Part shown: positions 12,461 through 22,660 of the stretch, piece by piece | Layout of the letters: every line of letters begins with the position of its first letter | Position numbering within the stretch: the stretch's first letter is position 1 | Assembly: GCA_027924585.1 (NCBI GenBank) | Contig: BSBM01000092.1 | Span: forward strand, 10,447,001-10,511,000 | Direction: 5' to 3' | Length of the DNA: 64,000 bases | Source of the DNA: Larix kaempferi | Lineage: Eukaryota; Streptophyta; Pinopsida; Pinales; Pinaceae | The notes under the pieces: generated by a model | Databases searched by the model: none | What the model was told of the DNA's origin: nothing | Seen by the model: the letters and a program-made list of their open reading frames with translations, nothing else | Translations under genes and position numbers: made by a program

Positions 12461-13110
12461 GGGATTGTATCATCCCTAGACACTAGTCCTAAAGTGATCT
12501 GCATACTTTTTTCTCCGCGATGTAGTTGTAGTGATGATGATGTTGCAGTGGGATTGTATCATCCCTGGACATTAGTCCTAAAGTGATCCGCAGAATTTTG
12601 TCTCTATGATGTGGTTGGGATTGTATCAACCCTGGACATTAGTCCTAAAGTGATCCACAGACTTTTGTCTCTGTGATGTGGTTGGGATTGCATCATCCCT
12701 AAACATTAGTCCTAAAGTGATCCGCAAAATTTTGTCTCTGTGATGTGGTTGGGATTGTATCATCCCTAGACATTAGTTCTAAAGTGATCCGCATAATTTT
12801 GTCTCCGTGATGTGGTTGGGATTGTATCATCCCTGTACATTAGTCCTAAAGTGATCCTCATACTTTTGTCTCCCTGATGTGGTTAGGATTGTATCATCCC
12901 TGGACATTATTCCTAAAGTGATCCGCATACTTTTGTCTCCATGATGTGGTTGGGATTGTATCATCCATGGACATTAGTCCTAAAGTGATCCGCGGACTTT
13001 TGTCTCCGTGCTGTGGTTGGGATTGTATCATCCCTGGACATTAGTCCTAAAGTGATCCTCATGATTTTGTCTAAGTGATGTGGTTAGGATTGCATCATCC
13101 TTGGACTTAT
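12461..13110 (+). repeat. 67-bp tandem array in Copia 3' UTR
   Basis: Nine or so imperfect units, each with gggattgtatcatccctgg, cattagtcctaaagtgatcc and tgatgtggtt. Unit starts at 12550, 12617, 12684, 12751, 12818, 12885, 12952, 13019 and 13086 are spaced exactly 67 bp. The first start (12461) is 89 bp from the second, because of a 22-bp expansion. The array lies between the RNase H stop and the polypurine tract, so it is part of the element's own RNA. Confidence 0.95.
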
Positions 13111-13189
13111 GTCCTAAAGTGAGAGGGATTGATCATCCCATAATTGGATCATGTGTGTTACAATTTATGTTGTTGCAGATGATGTTGTT

Positions 13190-13295
13190 TCTGATCGAAA
13201 GATCAAGATGTTGTTGTTGATCGGAAGATCAAGATGTTGTTTCTGATCGAAAGATCAAGATTTTTTGTTGATCGAAATATCAAGTGTTGTTGTGC
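13190..13295 (+). repeat. 26-bp tandem repeat, four units
   Basis: Units of gatcgaaagatcaagatgtt plus a short T/G spacer start at 13193, 13219, 13245 and 13270. Each unit holds a small palindrome (gatcgaaagatc). Another gatcga echo follows at about 13302-13310. It is still internal to the Copia element. Confidence 0.9.
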
Positions 13296-13536
13296 ATAGA
13301 CGATCGAGCGATCGAGTGCTGCAGAAGATGAAGATCAAAGATGAAGACTCGGTGTTGTAGAAGATGATGCTCCAGTACTGAAGATGTTGAAGATGTTCCA
13401 GTTGCTAATATTGTTAAAGAAAAATTCCAATGATTTATAGATGTATCACCTTGATTTTTTTGATGATGCTCTCTCTCCTTGCTCCTACATTTAATGTTGT
13501 TGTTGACAGTAGAATACCCTTCTCGTTAAGGGGGAG

Positions 13537-13845
13537 TGTTGAAATATTGTAACTTCGAAGAATATTCTATTGTAATTTATTCGAAGATGTTTTATTCCTC
13601 CGTCGGGATTTTATTATTGTATTTGGTCATTATAGAGTCATGAGGTAAAACCTCCTTTGTAATTCGGATCGATAGAGCCCTCCAGAAAGTAATATTATAT
13701 TGTTTTGTGTCTTCCTAGGTAAGTTGGCCCAATTAAGTTTGTTGGGGAAGACCTAGTTAGTGAAAAATTCAAGCCTGGAAGATAAAGTCTAAATAGGAGT
13801 GATGTTCTCCTCATTTGGACACACACACTCACTTGTGTAATTCGC

Positions 13846-13876
<31 letters not shown>

Positions 13877-14091
13877 CAAGGAGAAGGAGCACTTGTTTGG
13901 GGTTTTGTCTTTGTACTTTTGATCATCTATATTGAGGAAGTTTTGTTGGGTTTTCTTCCCCTAGAGGGTTTTCCAGGATAAATTAGTGTCTATCTTGTGA
14001 TTGTGTTTCTTTCAGTGATCCTGTATATGCTATTTTTGTGAAATTGAATTGAATACGAATGTTATCTATCTTAGCATATTGAATCTTAACA
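13537..14091 (+). repeat. 3' LTR of Copia element (8040-14091)
   Basis: Starts with canonical TGTTGAAATATTG, ends CTTAACA, and is followed by TSD ATATC (14092-14096). Compared with the 5' LTR it has GA repeats (about 13847-13873) in place of TA repeats and has lost the TATA consensus. Confidence 0.93.
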
Positions 14092-14127
14092 ATATCTTGT
14101 GTCATATCTTGGTTGTTCTTTTTCAAC

Positions 14128-14318
14128 TAACCCTAATTCCATTAATTTGGATTTATTCCTAGTCTAAATTGGATTTTTAATAAGATCAAGAAACATTTCC
14201 ATGAGGTATGGTATTATAAGATGGAAGTTAACTCAAATCCTCATAAAATGTGTCTTAATCATATTTAAAATCCAATTTAGACTTGGAATAATTCCAAATT
14301 TAATGGAATCGGGGTTAA
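14128..14318. mobile_element. Foldback MITE candidate, about 190 bp
   Basis: The arms at 14128-14177 and 14267-14318 are near-perfect inverted repeats of about 50 bp (left taaccctaattccattaa, right read backwards taaccccgattccattaa, continuing through agtctaaattggatttt). The roughly 90-bp centre has no coding frame. A TA dinucleotide at each edge could be the TSD (Stowaway-like), but the exact ends are not certain. Confidence 0.75.
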
Positions 14319-14319
14319 C

Positions 14320-16785
14320 TATCCATTAGGCTACTAGGAACAATGTCTACTAGACAATAAAATGCAGTTAACATGGTCTTTTTACAAGGGTTTTTAACCA
14401 ATGGTTGAAAGTGTGAATGTCGGGAATCTAGAATATGTTGCATTAGGTATAAAAAATTCGAGGAAGGATTTGTTGAATGGAATCTTAGAACAATTTTTTG
14501 AATCCTAATATCCTATATGTATATGTTGACATTTAGCAACTAGCATAACCATTGAATAACAAATTCATCTCCTTCTATGCCACCATTTTGGTATGGCTTC
14601 ACAAAATGTATAATATATGCTTCCCAACCAGAAACAAGGGATTTTTCTCCAATCGTTTTTCATCAAGATACATATGTAAACATTGGATTGCTCTATTACC
14701 ATTTGCAATAAAGCAATTGTAAAAAGTCTTTGTAATTACTTTTCTGATACTTTGGACATTAAACAACATTTCCAATTTGCAAATACATTCAAACAATGAG
14801 TCATGTCAATCGTTGGTGATAGAACTAGCAATACATAAATATGATTCTAATAGTGCTTGTTGAAAAGATAAAAGTTCGATTTGGTTGTTTGGATATTGGT
14901 TTGCACGCATTCTTTGAGAATATTGATGAGACCTATGCTTGAAAGTCTACATTGATCTTTATGAAAATAGTGGCTCAAAGTGACCAAAAGATGCGTTTTG
15001 ATCATGGAACAACAAATTGTAGGCTTCATTCAATTCATTGTTCTATTATTAACTTAACAATACATAATCCAATATATTTTCCATTATAATCATCTAAGGG
15101 GCAACTATTTCCATTTGGAATCGTGTGTTGTAAATGATGACACATAAATCCTACAAATAGTCAAAAGTTGCATTCATTAATTAACTATAAAGTAAAACAG
15201 TTATTCTCTATATGTGTGCCAAAGTTATATAAATTTTAATGTGTGTGTGTGTGTGTGCACGCGCTTGCATGTGGATGCATTAATCCATATGCAGCCAAAT
15301 TGATTATGTTCTAAATATATGTTTCTCTTTTAGATCAAATCAAGGCAAGACTAACTAATACATAGATTGAGTTGTCTTGTAACTATTTATGAAAATATTT
15401 ATTGCACTGAGAGTAGTGAGGTGCTTACAACCTAGTATAGGGGAGATGTTGTAACATGTAACGTTGTGCAACGTTATGTAACATGATGTTCCTATAAAAA
15501 ATGCAAGTGATGTCGGCTTAAAGAAAAAAAAAATTATATTGATTTGATCGTAAACTCAGATATAATATCAAGAATTGAGTAAAATGGCGTTCCTATAAAA
15601 AAGAATTAAAAGTGCAAATGATGTCATCTAAACAAAAAATATATATATTGATTTGATCTTAAACCTAAAATATAGATATATCAAGAATCAAGAGGGAATA
15701 TCTTGAGGTGTAATTATTTTCTCAATGTGAAAAAAAATTAAAATTAAAAAAAAAAATCACCCGAAGAAAAATTAGATCCCTCTTGGTGCTTGATAGATCC
15801 AATTTAAGATGGATCAATGTTGGTTTAATATCTAATGTTGTAAATAGAATTTGAAATTGAAATTTGATATACATCTATATAAATGTGTTTTGCAATGTAG
15901 CCAATTTAAACTTAGAGCCAACATGTGCCCCTTATGTGAGGCATCTCACCTACTTGGGTTGTGTAGAAAACGCCTCCCCCACTTGGTTTGTGTAGAAAAC
16001 ACCACTTGGTGCAATCACTATTTTGCAAAGTGACCTCTTCCTCCACTCTCAAATGATTTATCCAAGACTTGACATCTTTATGCCAACCTTGCTTAAGTAG
16101 TAGGTGGTTTTGACTAGAGTATGAAGCAATTTTAGGAAGCCTTTGGTCTCCCTTGGTGCTGATCTTGTTCTTCTACATTAGGTACTTAGTGATAGTCATG
16201 TTCTCAATTGAGAAGAGTCTCACTTCTATGCAGAGGATAGATTAGGGTATAATGCCTTTAATTTTGAGATTATATGTTATAAAGAGATTTTGGATTTTCG
16301 CAATTCTCTCCATAAATTTTTAGAGATGTTAGGCCCCAAATTTCACATCCATATAAGATAACAAGGGCCATTTTATTGCTTATTATTATCCATATAAGAT
16401 AACAAGGGCCATTCAATTGCTTATTATTTTCATGGTATTAGTTATATCAAAACAATAGATGAATTGACTTAATTGATAATAACTTACATGAAATTTAAAA
16501 ATTAATTATTTTGATTAAATCATTCACTTTATTTCTAAGATAATAAAATGTTTTTGAAGATTAACCACCTTAATTGAATTAGTTACTTTGTTGTTTGAAA
16601 TTTAAAAGTTATCATTCTCTTTGTTGTTAGGCATTGTTCACATTTAAATGTTAACCAATCTTTGTCTTTCATTAAAAATGCTATCTTGATTGAATCACTA
16701 ACTCACTTTATTGTTAGAGATTATGCTTGTATTAACGTATTCTTCATAATGTCCTCAAAGGTTAACTATATTAATTCAATTACTT
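14320..16785. other. AT-rich spacer with local duplications
   Basis: No gene is supported. Contents: a GT run followed by GCACGCGC (15240-15264); a degenerate direct duplication at about 15489-15700 sharing gttcctataaaaaa and ttgatttgatc; a repeated word tgtgtagaaaac at about 15961 and 15990; and a tandem duplication at about 16347-16428 of roughly 43 bp (catccatataagataacaag). Confidence 0.55.
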
Positions 16786-16790
16786 ATTTT

Positions 16791-17037
16791 TGTTAAAATA
16801 TAGAACATAATAAAAAGAGTAAGAAGAGGAGAAACACAGTGGGCAATGGCTTGCCTTCTCATTATTAAGCATAAGTTTGTATAGGATTACATTACACCCA
16901 AAACCACGGGTAAATACCATGGGAAAGTAAATACTATGGGACACCCAAGTGTCCTAGTCATACTTAACTAACTAATGACTTAACTAATTAATGCACCAAT
17001 AACAGAAACTGAACTAGTGAGATTACAATTCTTAACA
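16791..17037 (-). repeat. 3' LTR of TRIM-like element
   Basis: The plus strand starts TGTTAAAATATAGAAC and ends TTCTTAACA. Length matches the other LTR exactly at 247 bp, with perhaps 15-20 substitutions between them by eye. Confidence 0.9.
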
Positions 17038-17137
17038 TACCCCCTTAATCTCAACGGACAATATTCAACACTATCAATGCCTCAACACTTACGCATTGTG
17101 CATGTTGGTCTATGTCTGAGCTAGGCATACATTTCAT

Positions 17138-17984
17138 TCAAATAAACTTAAGCTTTACTTTCTTCATTGATGTGTACTTGGACTGCTTCTTCTTTGTCTT
17201 CTTGAACTTGATGCTAAGTAGGTGTTCTTCAACATCTTCTTTGTTTTCTGCACAATAAACAGTGTTATTGCTCTTCATTGGTCCTGGAACATAGTGCAAG
17301 TCTGCTTCTTCTTCTGTTTCAACATATTGTATGTTGTTGCCCATTTTACCTACACACTCAAAAAATTTGTCAAAAAAAAGATGAATATATTTCAGCTCTT
17401 CTTGGAGGGCATTCACATCTTCCTCTTGTCTTGTTTCAATGATTTTCAGCTCTTCTTGGAGAGCAATCACTTCTTCGTGTTCCTCATCTTCGTGTTCTTC
17501 ATCTTCCTCATCTTCCTCATCTTCATCTTTTGTTGTTTCATCTTCTTCCACATCAAATTCCTCTTCACTAAAATCTGCTTTCAATATATCTCATGCTTCT
17601 TTGGGAATAGAAGCTTCTGAAATGCAATGAAAGATGGAATAATCTATACCATTTTATATGATACTTAAGGCAACAACTTGCCTTATTTCCTTTTGATACT
17701 CTGTCAAATTTTCAAATGATTCTAGATCGATCCACTTCAGCTACAAAATGCCACAAATCTTGTGACCTTAACAAATTCCTTATTTTGAAAGACCATATTT
17801 CATAATTGTCTCCATCAAAGGTTTGCCATGAACCTATTGAAGTTAATAGATTTCTTACCTCTTCAATTTCTTCTAGTAGCTCTTCTAGCACCATCTTCAA
17901 GATTGGATCTTCACGCTTCCCAAGAAAAAATAATAATAAAAATATTTGATGTGGCCCCAAAGCTATGAAGCTACTCCTCCACAT
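17138..17984 (-). pseudogene. Broken gag-like ORF in TRIM-like element
   Basis: The frame from 17984 to 17712 contains GSWQTFDGDNYEIWSFKIRN, the N-terminal block of Copia-type gag (DUF4219-like). A frameshift near 17715 and stops (TAA near 17674, TGA near 17592) interrupt it. The reading resumes to 17138 as a very acidic, coiled-coil-prone part. Within that part the unit ALQEELK occurs twice (about 17456 and 17414), after a Glu/Asp-rich run at about 17475-17550. The gag type differs from the gag of the related full-length Copia at 47411, so this internal part may have been acquired from another lineage. No zinc knuckle or enzyme domain is seen. Confidence 0.6.
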
Positions 17985-18042
17985 CGATGTTCTCGTCTTG
18001 ATCTACAGTGTGCTTTCCACTATGTGATACGCTCTCATACCA

Positions 18043-18289
18043 TGTTAAAATATAGAACACAGTAAAAAGAGTACGAAGAGGAGAAACACAATGGGCAATG
18101 GCTTGCCTTCTCATTATTAAGTATAAGTTTATATAGGATTACATTACACCCAAAACCACAGGTAAATACCTTGGAAAAGTAAATACTATGGGACATCAAA
18201 GTGTCCTAGTCATACTTAACTAACTAATGACTTAACTAATTAATGCACCAATAACAGATAGTGGACTGGTGAAATTACAATTCTTAACA
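18043..18289 (-). repeat. 5' LTR of TRIM-like element
   Basis: This is the right-hand copy and is 5' because the element lies on the minus strand. The adjacent PBS is at 18031-18042. Confidence 0.9.
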
Positions 18290-18500
18290 ATTTTGTGGTT
18301 AGATATTGTTCTTGTGTTCAAAATGTTCTACATAATATTTTATATATTATATATTAATGGTTAGTTATAAGGAAATACAAAAATAAAATCATGTTATTCA
18401 TCTATGTATTGAATTGACCACGGCCAAATATTTAAAGAAATAACATGCATATCCACGTACTTTGAACAACATAGAATTGATGGATATCTGAAGTTTGAAG

Positions 18501-20472
18501 TCATCTTCCCACTTGAGGGAGGTTGGAGCTGTTGTCAGCCCAATCCATCTTTCTGGGTATTGACTCCACCCGTGGATGGGTGTTGCTCGCTTGAATTAAA
18601 TCTGTATGTTCAATACCGTTCCCCTGTGCAATTGGAAGAGGATTATTATTCTCATTTTCCAGTTTGATGGCCTCTTTCATCTGTGCCACTACCTCAGACG
18701 CGCTTGGCCTAGAAGATGGTTTAGCTTCTAGACACCTAAACGCTAATTTGGCTACTTCTATTATCGATCTCAGGTCATAGTTTCCATCCAACCTCTTGTC
18801 TATGATTACATCTATATCGCCAGAGTTTTCATCCATGTCCACATACGGTGTTACCTATACATGAAATACATATATAATTATTGGGAATGACACTCGAAAA
18901 TGGTTAATCATGTTCATAATTTGAATTATTAATTATAATCAGATCCCTTACCCATTGAATGAGGTTAATTTCCTCTTCACTGAGATTTGCTTTTATGGGT
19001 GGTCTGCCGCATATGATTTCCAACAAGACCACTCCAAAACTATATACATCACTCTTCTCAGTCAACATTTGAGTGCGGAAATACCTGCAACAAACAAAAA
19101 TAAAAATGTCATAAAAATGTCTTTGCTTTCAATAATTAATTGGACTCAGAAAATTGCAAAGTTGGGTTCAGAAAATTGGGAGAGGAAGTGTAGGGTATAA
19201 AAATATATACTCTGGATCGAGGTATCCTATTGTTCCTTTCACTGCAGTGTTAGCATAAGAAGCCTCTCCATCCACCGTAATCCTTGAAAGACCAAAATCG
19301 GCCAACTTTCCATTCAGATTGCTGTCCATGAGGATGTTGGCACTCTTAACATCCCTGTGAATTATCTTTGGGGTGCAACCCACGTGCAGGTATTCCAGTC
19401 CTTTCAACATAAAGCACAGGTGAATCACATTGAAAAATATACTGAGGCACGATTTGTTGAAAGCAAAGTCTACTTAATGGTAATCAGATAATAAAATGAA
19501 ATGAGCCAACTTTGAGATCTCACATAAATAGATACAGATACTGCATGCTAATTTATTTACCTTGTATTGCATCTAAAGCTATTTTAAGTCTCATTTTCCA
19601 ATTTAGCTGAGAACTTTCTGCACAATGACCTGGAAAACAGAAAACAATTTAGAATCAAATATAATTTTTTAGTTCCTAAAATTTATAAAAGTATGTATCA
19701 TCTCAATCAAACAAACGAGTTTTCTTAACAATATGTTTACCATAAAGATGATCCCTTAAAGACCCTTCGGACATATGCTCGTAAATAAGCATAACCTCTT
19801 TAGTTCCATTACAGTATCCCAGTAATGACACCAAGTTCTTATGATGGATTTTAGAAAGAAGATCAACCTGTTTATCAGACGAATCCACTTACATTAATTT
19901 TACTATACATGTATTATATACTACTGTCAATATAGTTACACATATTCTACTGTTTATAAACCACAGAATTACCTCATTCTGGAATTGGTGAAGTCCTTCT
20001 ATGGAAAAGGATGAGAGCACTTTCACAGCAATATTTCTTCCTTCTGGCAATTGACCAAAGAACACTGATCCAAAGCCGCCTTGCCCAATCTTCTGATTAA
20101 AGTTTTGCGTGGATTCCATTATCTCTCGTAATGTAAAGGCACGGGACTTTGTTGAATTTGGCACCTTAATTATCAAGTCTGCTGTAATCCTTGTACCTAT
20201 CAAAACATTGTATTGGGTATTCCTTAATTATCAAGTTGTCTGCAATCCTTGTACCTATCAAAACATTGTATTCCATCTATATTTTTCATAAAGAAATTCC
20301 CAATATGCCGCATTTTAAAATATAACTAAACTTCAAGGTACTTTCTAACCTTCATTCAGATGTTTAGTTCTGAGTTTCTTTCTATAAACAACCATACCCA
20401 CCGCCATCAACGCTAAAGCGATTACCGAAGCTCCACTTATCGTTAGTATGAGGACAAACTTGCTCGCTTTCC
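18501..20472 (-). CDS. Receptor-like Ser/Thr kinase, 3' part (TM + kinase)
   Basis: Seven exons with GT-AG borders read on the minus strand: 20472-20350, 20196-19973, 19867-19741, 19629-19561, 19400-19211, 19084-18952 and 18854-18501 (stop at 18501). The first encodes a transmembrane helix ([20 protein letters not shown]) and a basic juxtamembrane stop. The kinase follows: P-loop GQGGFGSV, catalytic Lys in [14 protein letters not shown] (an RD kinase), DFG in [30 protein letters not shown], and a C-terminal helix [14 protein letters not shown]. All catalytic residues are present. The sequence resembles the malectin/LRR receptor kinases of the At5g48740/At1g67720 type, which sit in the plasma membrane and phosphorylate Ser/Thr. 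No ectodomain exon or start codon was found upstream before the thaumatin gene, so this may be a 5'-truncated gene, or the first exons lie beyond a very long intron. Confidence 0.9.
20164..20272. repeat. 58-bp tandem duplication over a splice acceptor
   Basis: The segment ccttaattatcaagt through caaaacattgtatt occurs at 20164-20214 and again at 20222-20272. It covers the 5' end of the second kinase-gene exon with its acceptor (tgatag|GTACAAGG on the minus strand). The gene therefore has a second, upstream copy of the same acceptor about 58 bp away. Confidence 0.85.
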
Positions 20473-20796
20473 CTAACAAGAAAATTTTGCAGATGCACAT
20501 TGATGATAAGGTACATGTAACATGATGTTAACTTGTAAAAAAAAAAAATACAAACTTTAACCATAAAAAATGTGAATAACTTACCTAATTTGTTGATTTA
20601 CAAATAAAATATAAAATGTGTAGATTAAAAATATAAAAAATTGAAAATTAAAACATGATGCGTGAATCAATTATTGGCATAAATTTTATTGTGATACCTT
20701 ATATTTCATTCAATAGATGCTATGGAATAATACAAATATTTGTAAATGTTAATACAGAGTCTTTGTAAATGTTAACAATATAACACTACATAACAC
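20473..20796. other. Intron or 5' flank of kinase gene
   Basis: AT-rich sequence with no leucine-rich-repeat or malectin-like exon visible. It may be the start of an upstream intron, because the first visible exon has a good acceptor (cttgttag) at its edge. Confidence 0.4.
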
Positions 20797-22420
20797 GAAC
20801 CCTAAGAAAGACAAAATATATGAGATCTAGTTTGCAAAAATATAAGATTGGGAAAATTTATGAGATCTGCTTTGCAAAAATATAAGATTGGTAAAATCTA
20901 TGAGATCTGCTTTGCAAAAATATAAGATTGGTAAAATCTATGAGATTTGCTTTGCGAAAATACAAGTAAAAAATCTATATTCATAACAGTGGGATGAAGT
21001 TGAGCGTTAATGAATGATGAGCATAACAGCTTTATAATTGAGTCTTGGGTATTGGTAAAAGGCTTGTTATTTAAAATAGCTATGTACAATTCTCATAATA
21101 GAAAGAAAAAAAACACACACAAAAAAACTATGGTTCAAAAGATAGAAAACAACATAAAGATGTATATATGTGAAAGAATGAGGAGTTAAGATGACCCCTG
21201 GCCATTATAGAGAAAGAAGCTGATTAGATGTTGAATGATGTGCATGTAAATATTAATGTGTCTTGTCCTCTAATGCTACTCTGTTTTTAGAAGGATGAGT
21301 TGTTGAATGATGTGCTTGTGAATCTCAATGTGTCTTGTTCTTTAATGCTCTACTCTGTTGTGAGAAATGTGTATAGCACTTTGATGTTCACCGAATAGTA
21401 GTGGAATGATTCTATTAAATGTCAAATTCTATCATCAATTATCAAAGCCAAAAAAACGTCTTTGTGTCTTTTTCTCTCATACTCTACTCTGTTGTGAGAA
21501 ATGCGTATAGCACTTTGATATTCACCGAATAGTAGTGGAATGATTCTATTGAATGTCAAATTCTATCATCAACTATCAAAGCCAAAAAAACGTCTTGACT
21601 AACAAAAACTGCAACATAATACTCAACTTCTACAAAATAATGCAATAGTCAAGTTCTCAAAACAAAACCAAGCATTAAAAACCCCTTGACTGGCAAGAAT
21701 TGCAACATGATACTCAACTTTTACAAAAATAATGCAATAATCAAGTTCTCAAAGCAAAACCAAGCATTAAGAGTAGAGCCTTTCCAATTAGAAGGTTACC
21801 AACACTCTAACACAAACAAAGGTTTAGATCTAAAAAGCTATGAACAAGCATAAGCTACAACTTCCCAGAACAAAATAGGCCAATACTTTAAACACCTCTC
21901 AAACAACAGATCTTATCAATCTCTCCCCAAAAAAGACAAAAATAGTTTTGCAGAGATTAACTCAGATACAATGTAAATGAAAATAACATCATAGCACAAG
22001 AACCTTCCGCATGGTCTTGATACCGTGCACAGCTTGTGTGGGGAGTTCTCTTCCACAAAAGGTGCTTGGATACGAAAATATGTATTGAATTACCCAGAGA
22101 AGACCTTTTAAGTTAGGGTGTGTGTTTTTTTGTTAGTAGAGAAAATCGATTGAGTTGTTATCGTGCATAGTGATTGTGTTTTCACGAAATTGCCTCTAAA
22201 AGGCTGCTGGGGATACAGTTTATATCTCAAAGCTGAAAAAATAAAGAACTATACGAAGCCGTGAGAAATTGCTACTTGTTAGTAAGATTCAATACCGGAT
22301 CGATCTGTTGCAGATCGACATGAGTAGTGGTCTGCCGGTGCGTTGAATCTGTTGTATCGGGTGAACTCCTAGGATGTGGAGATCTGGTGCGTTGAACCTG
22401 CTGTTGTGTGGCGCCTGTGT
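20797..22420 (-). repeat. Dispersed repeat, copy 1 (Copia 3'-end relic)
   Basis: The whole block matches 55921-57191 in the same orientation, from gaaccctaagaaag to gaacctgctgttgtgtgg. Copy 2 preserves a minus-strand RNase H tail (QVVDNFTKPSTS, about 56285-56250), which marks the family as the 3' end of a Copia element. Copy 1 has a 40-bp tandem repeat (unit starts 20821, 20861, 20901, 20941). It also has an extra internal duplication of about 115 bp (21352-21462 against 21481-21596, with ttcaccgaatagtagtggaa in both). No intact coding frame survives. Confidence 0.75.
20821..20965. repeat. 40-bp tandem repeat, four units
   Basis: Units contain tgagatctgctttgcaaaaa and tataagattgg, starting every 40 bp. 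The paralogous block at 55946-56006 has only two units, so the copy number changed after the two repeats separated. Confidence 0.9.
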
Positions 22421-22660
22421 CAAGGATCTACAAGCGTGGAGGAGCGAACGGCTGTTCGAAGCAACACGCATGCTTTTAACAGGCCAAATTGTGGCAGATT
22501 TATTATGCAATCGAGTCGATGGCTGAAGGATTTACCATGGCCTATTGAGGGTGAAATCGAGCTATGAAGAAGAGGAGCAGCTGTTGCTCTGGACAAATAT
22601 AACTTTCCTACTGCTTTTATTATTCTCTAGCCAATAACATAGAGTAGGGTTTTCAGGAGG

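Larger units (their letters stand above)
8040..14091 (+). mobile_element. Ty1/copia LTR retrotransposon, deletion derivative
   Basis: A complete LTR structure. LTRs lie at 8040-8611 and 13537-14091, with an identical 5-bp target-site duplication ATATC at 8035-8039 and 14092-14096. The primer-binding site is complementary to initiator tRNA-Met, and a polypurine tract (aaggggga, about 13529-13536) abuts the 3' LTR. The internal region holds a gag remnant, then about 700 bp without recognisable protease or integrase, then reverse transcriptase and RNase H, then a long untranslated part with a tandem array. Loss of protease and integrase makes it non-autonomous. It inserted beside the N-terminal end of the Helitron remnant. 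Confidence 0.93.
16791..18289 (-). mobile_element. TRIM-like non-autonomous Copia element
   Basis: Two 247-bp LTRs (16791-17037 and 18043-18289) flank about 1 kb. A perfect 5-bp TSD, ATTTT, occurs at 16786-16790 and 18290-18294. On the minus strand the 5' LTR (right copy) is followed by the PBS TGGTATGAGAGC (18042-18031). A polypurine tract (attaaggggg) sits just before the 3' LTR (left copy). No protease, integrase or polymerase is present, only a short broken gag-like frame, so movement would need proteins from another element. The LTR and leader match the full-length Copia at 46820-51949 in recognisable blocks (gactaggacacttgg, tgtcccatagtatt, catcgatgtggaggagtagc), so the two are related. 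Confidence 0.92.

Noticed and set aside
12461-13110. Regular 67-bp spacing considered as a CRISPR array
   Set aside because: Units are contiguous with no unique spacers, in a plant retrotransposon; it is a tandem minisatellite.
15240-15264. GT/GCGC run considered as a regulatory or Z-DNA element
   Set aside because: Simple microsatellite with no nearby gene.
17439-17630. Plus-strand Ser-rich frame (SSSSSCSSSS)
   Set aside because: It is the reverse shadow of the acidic Glu/Asp run of the minus-strand gag-like frame in the TRIM-like element.
22289-22567. Short frames between the dispersed repeat and the thaumatin gene
   Set aside because: Within or beside the dispersed repeat, no domain, and conserved only as DNA with the copy at 57060-57191.
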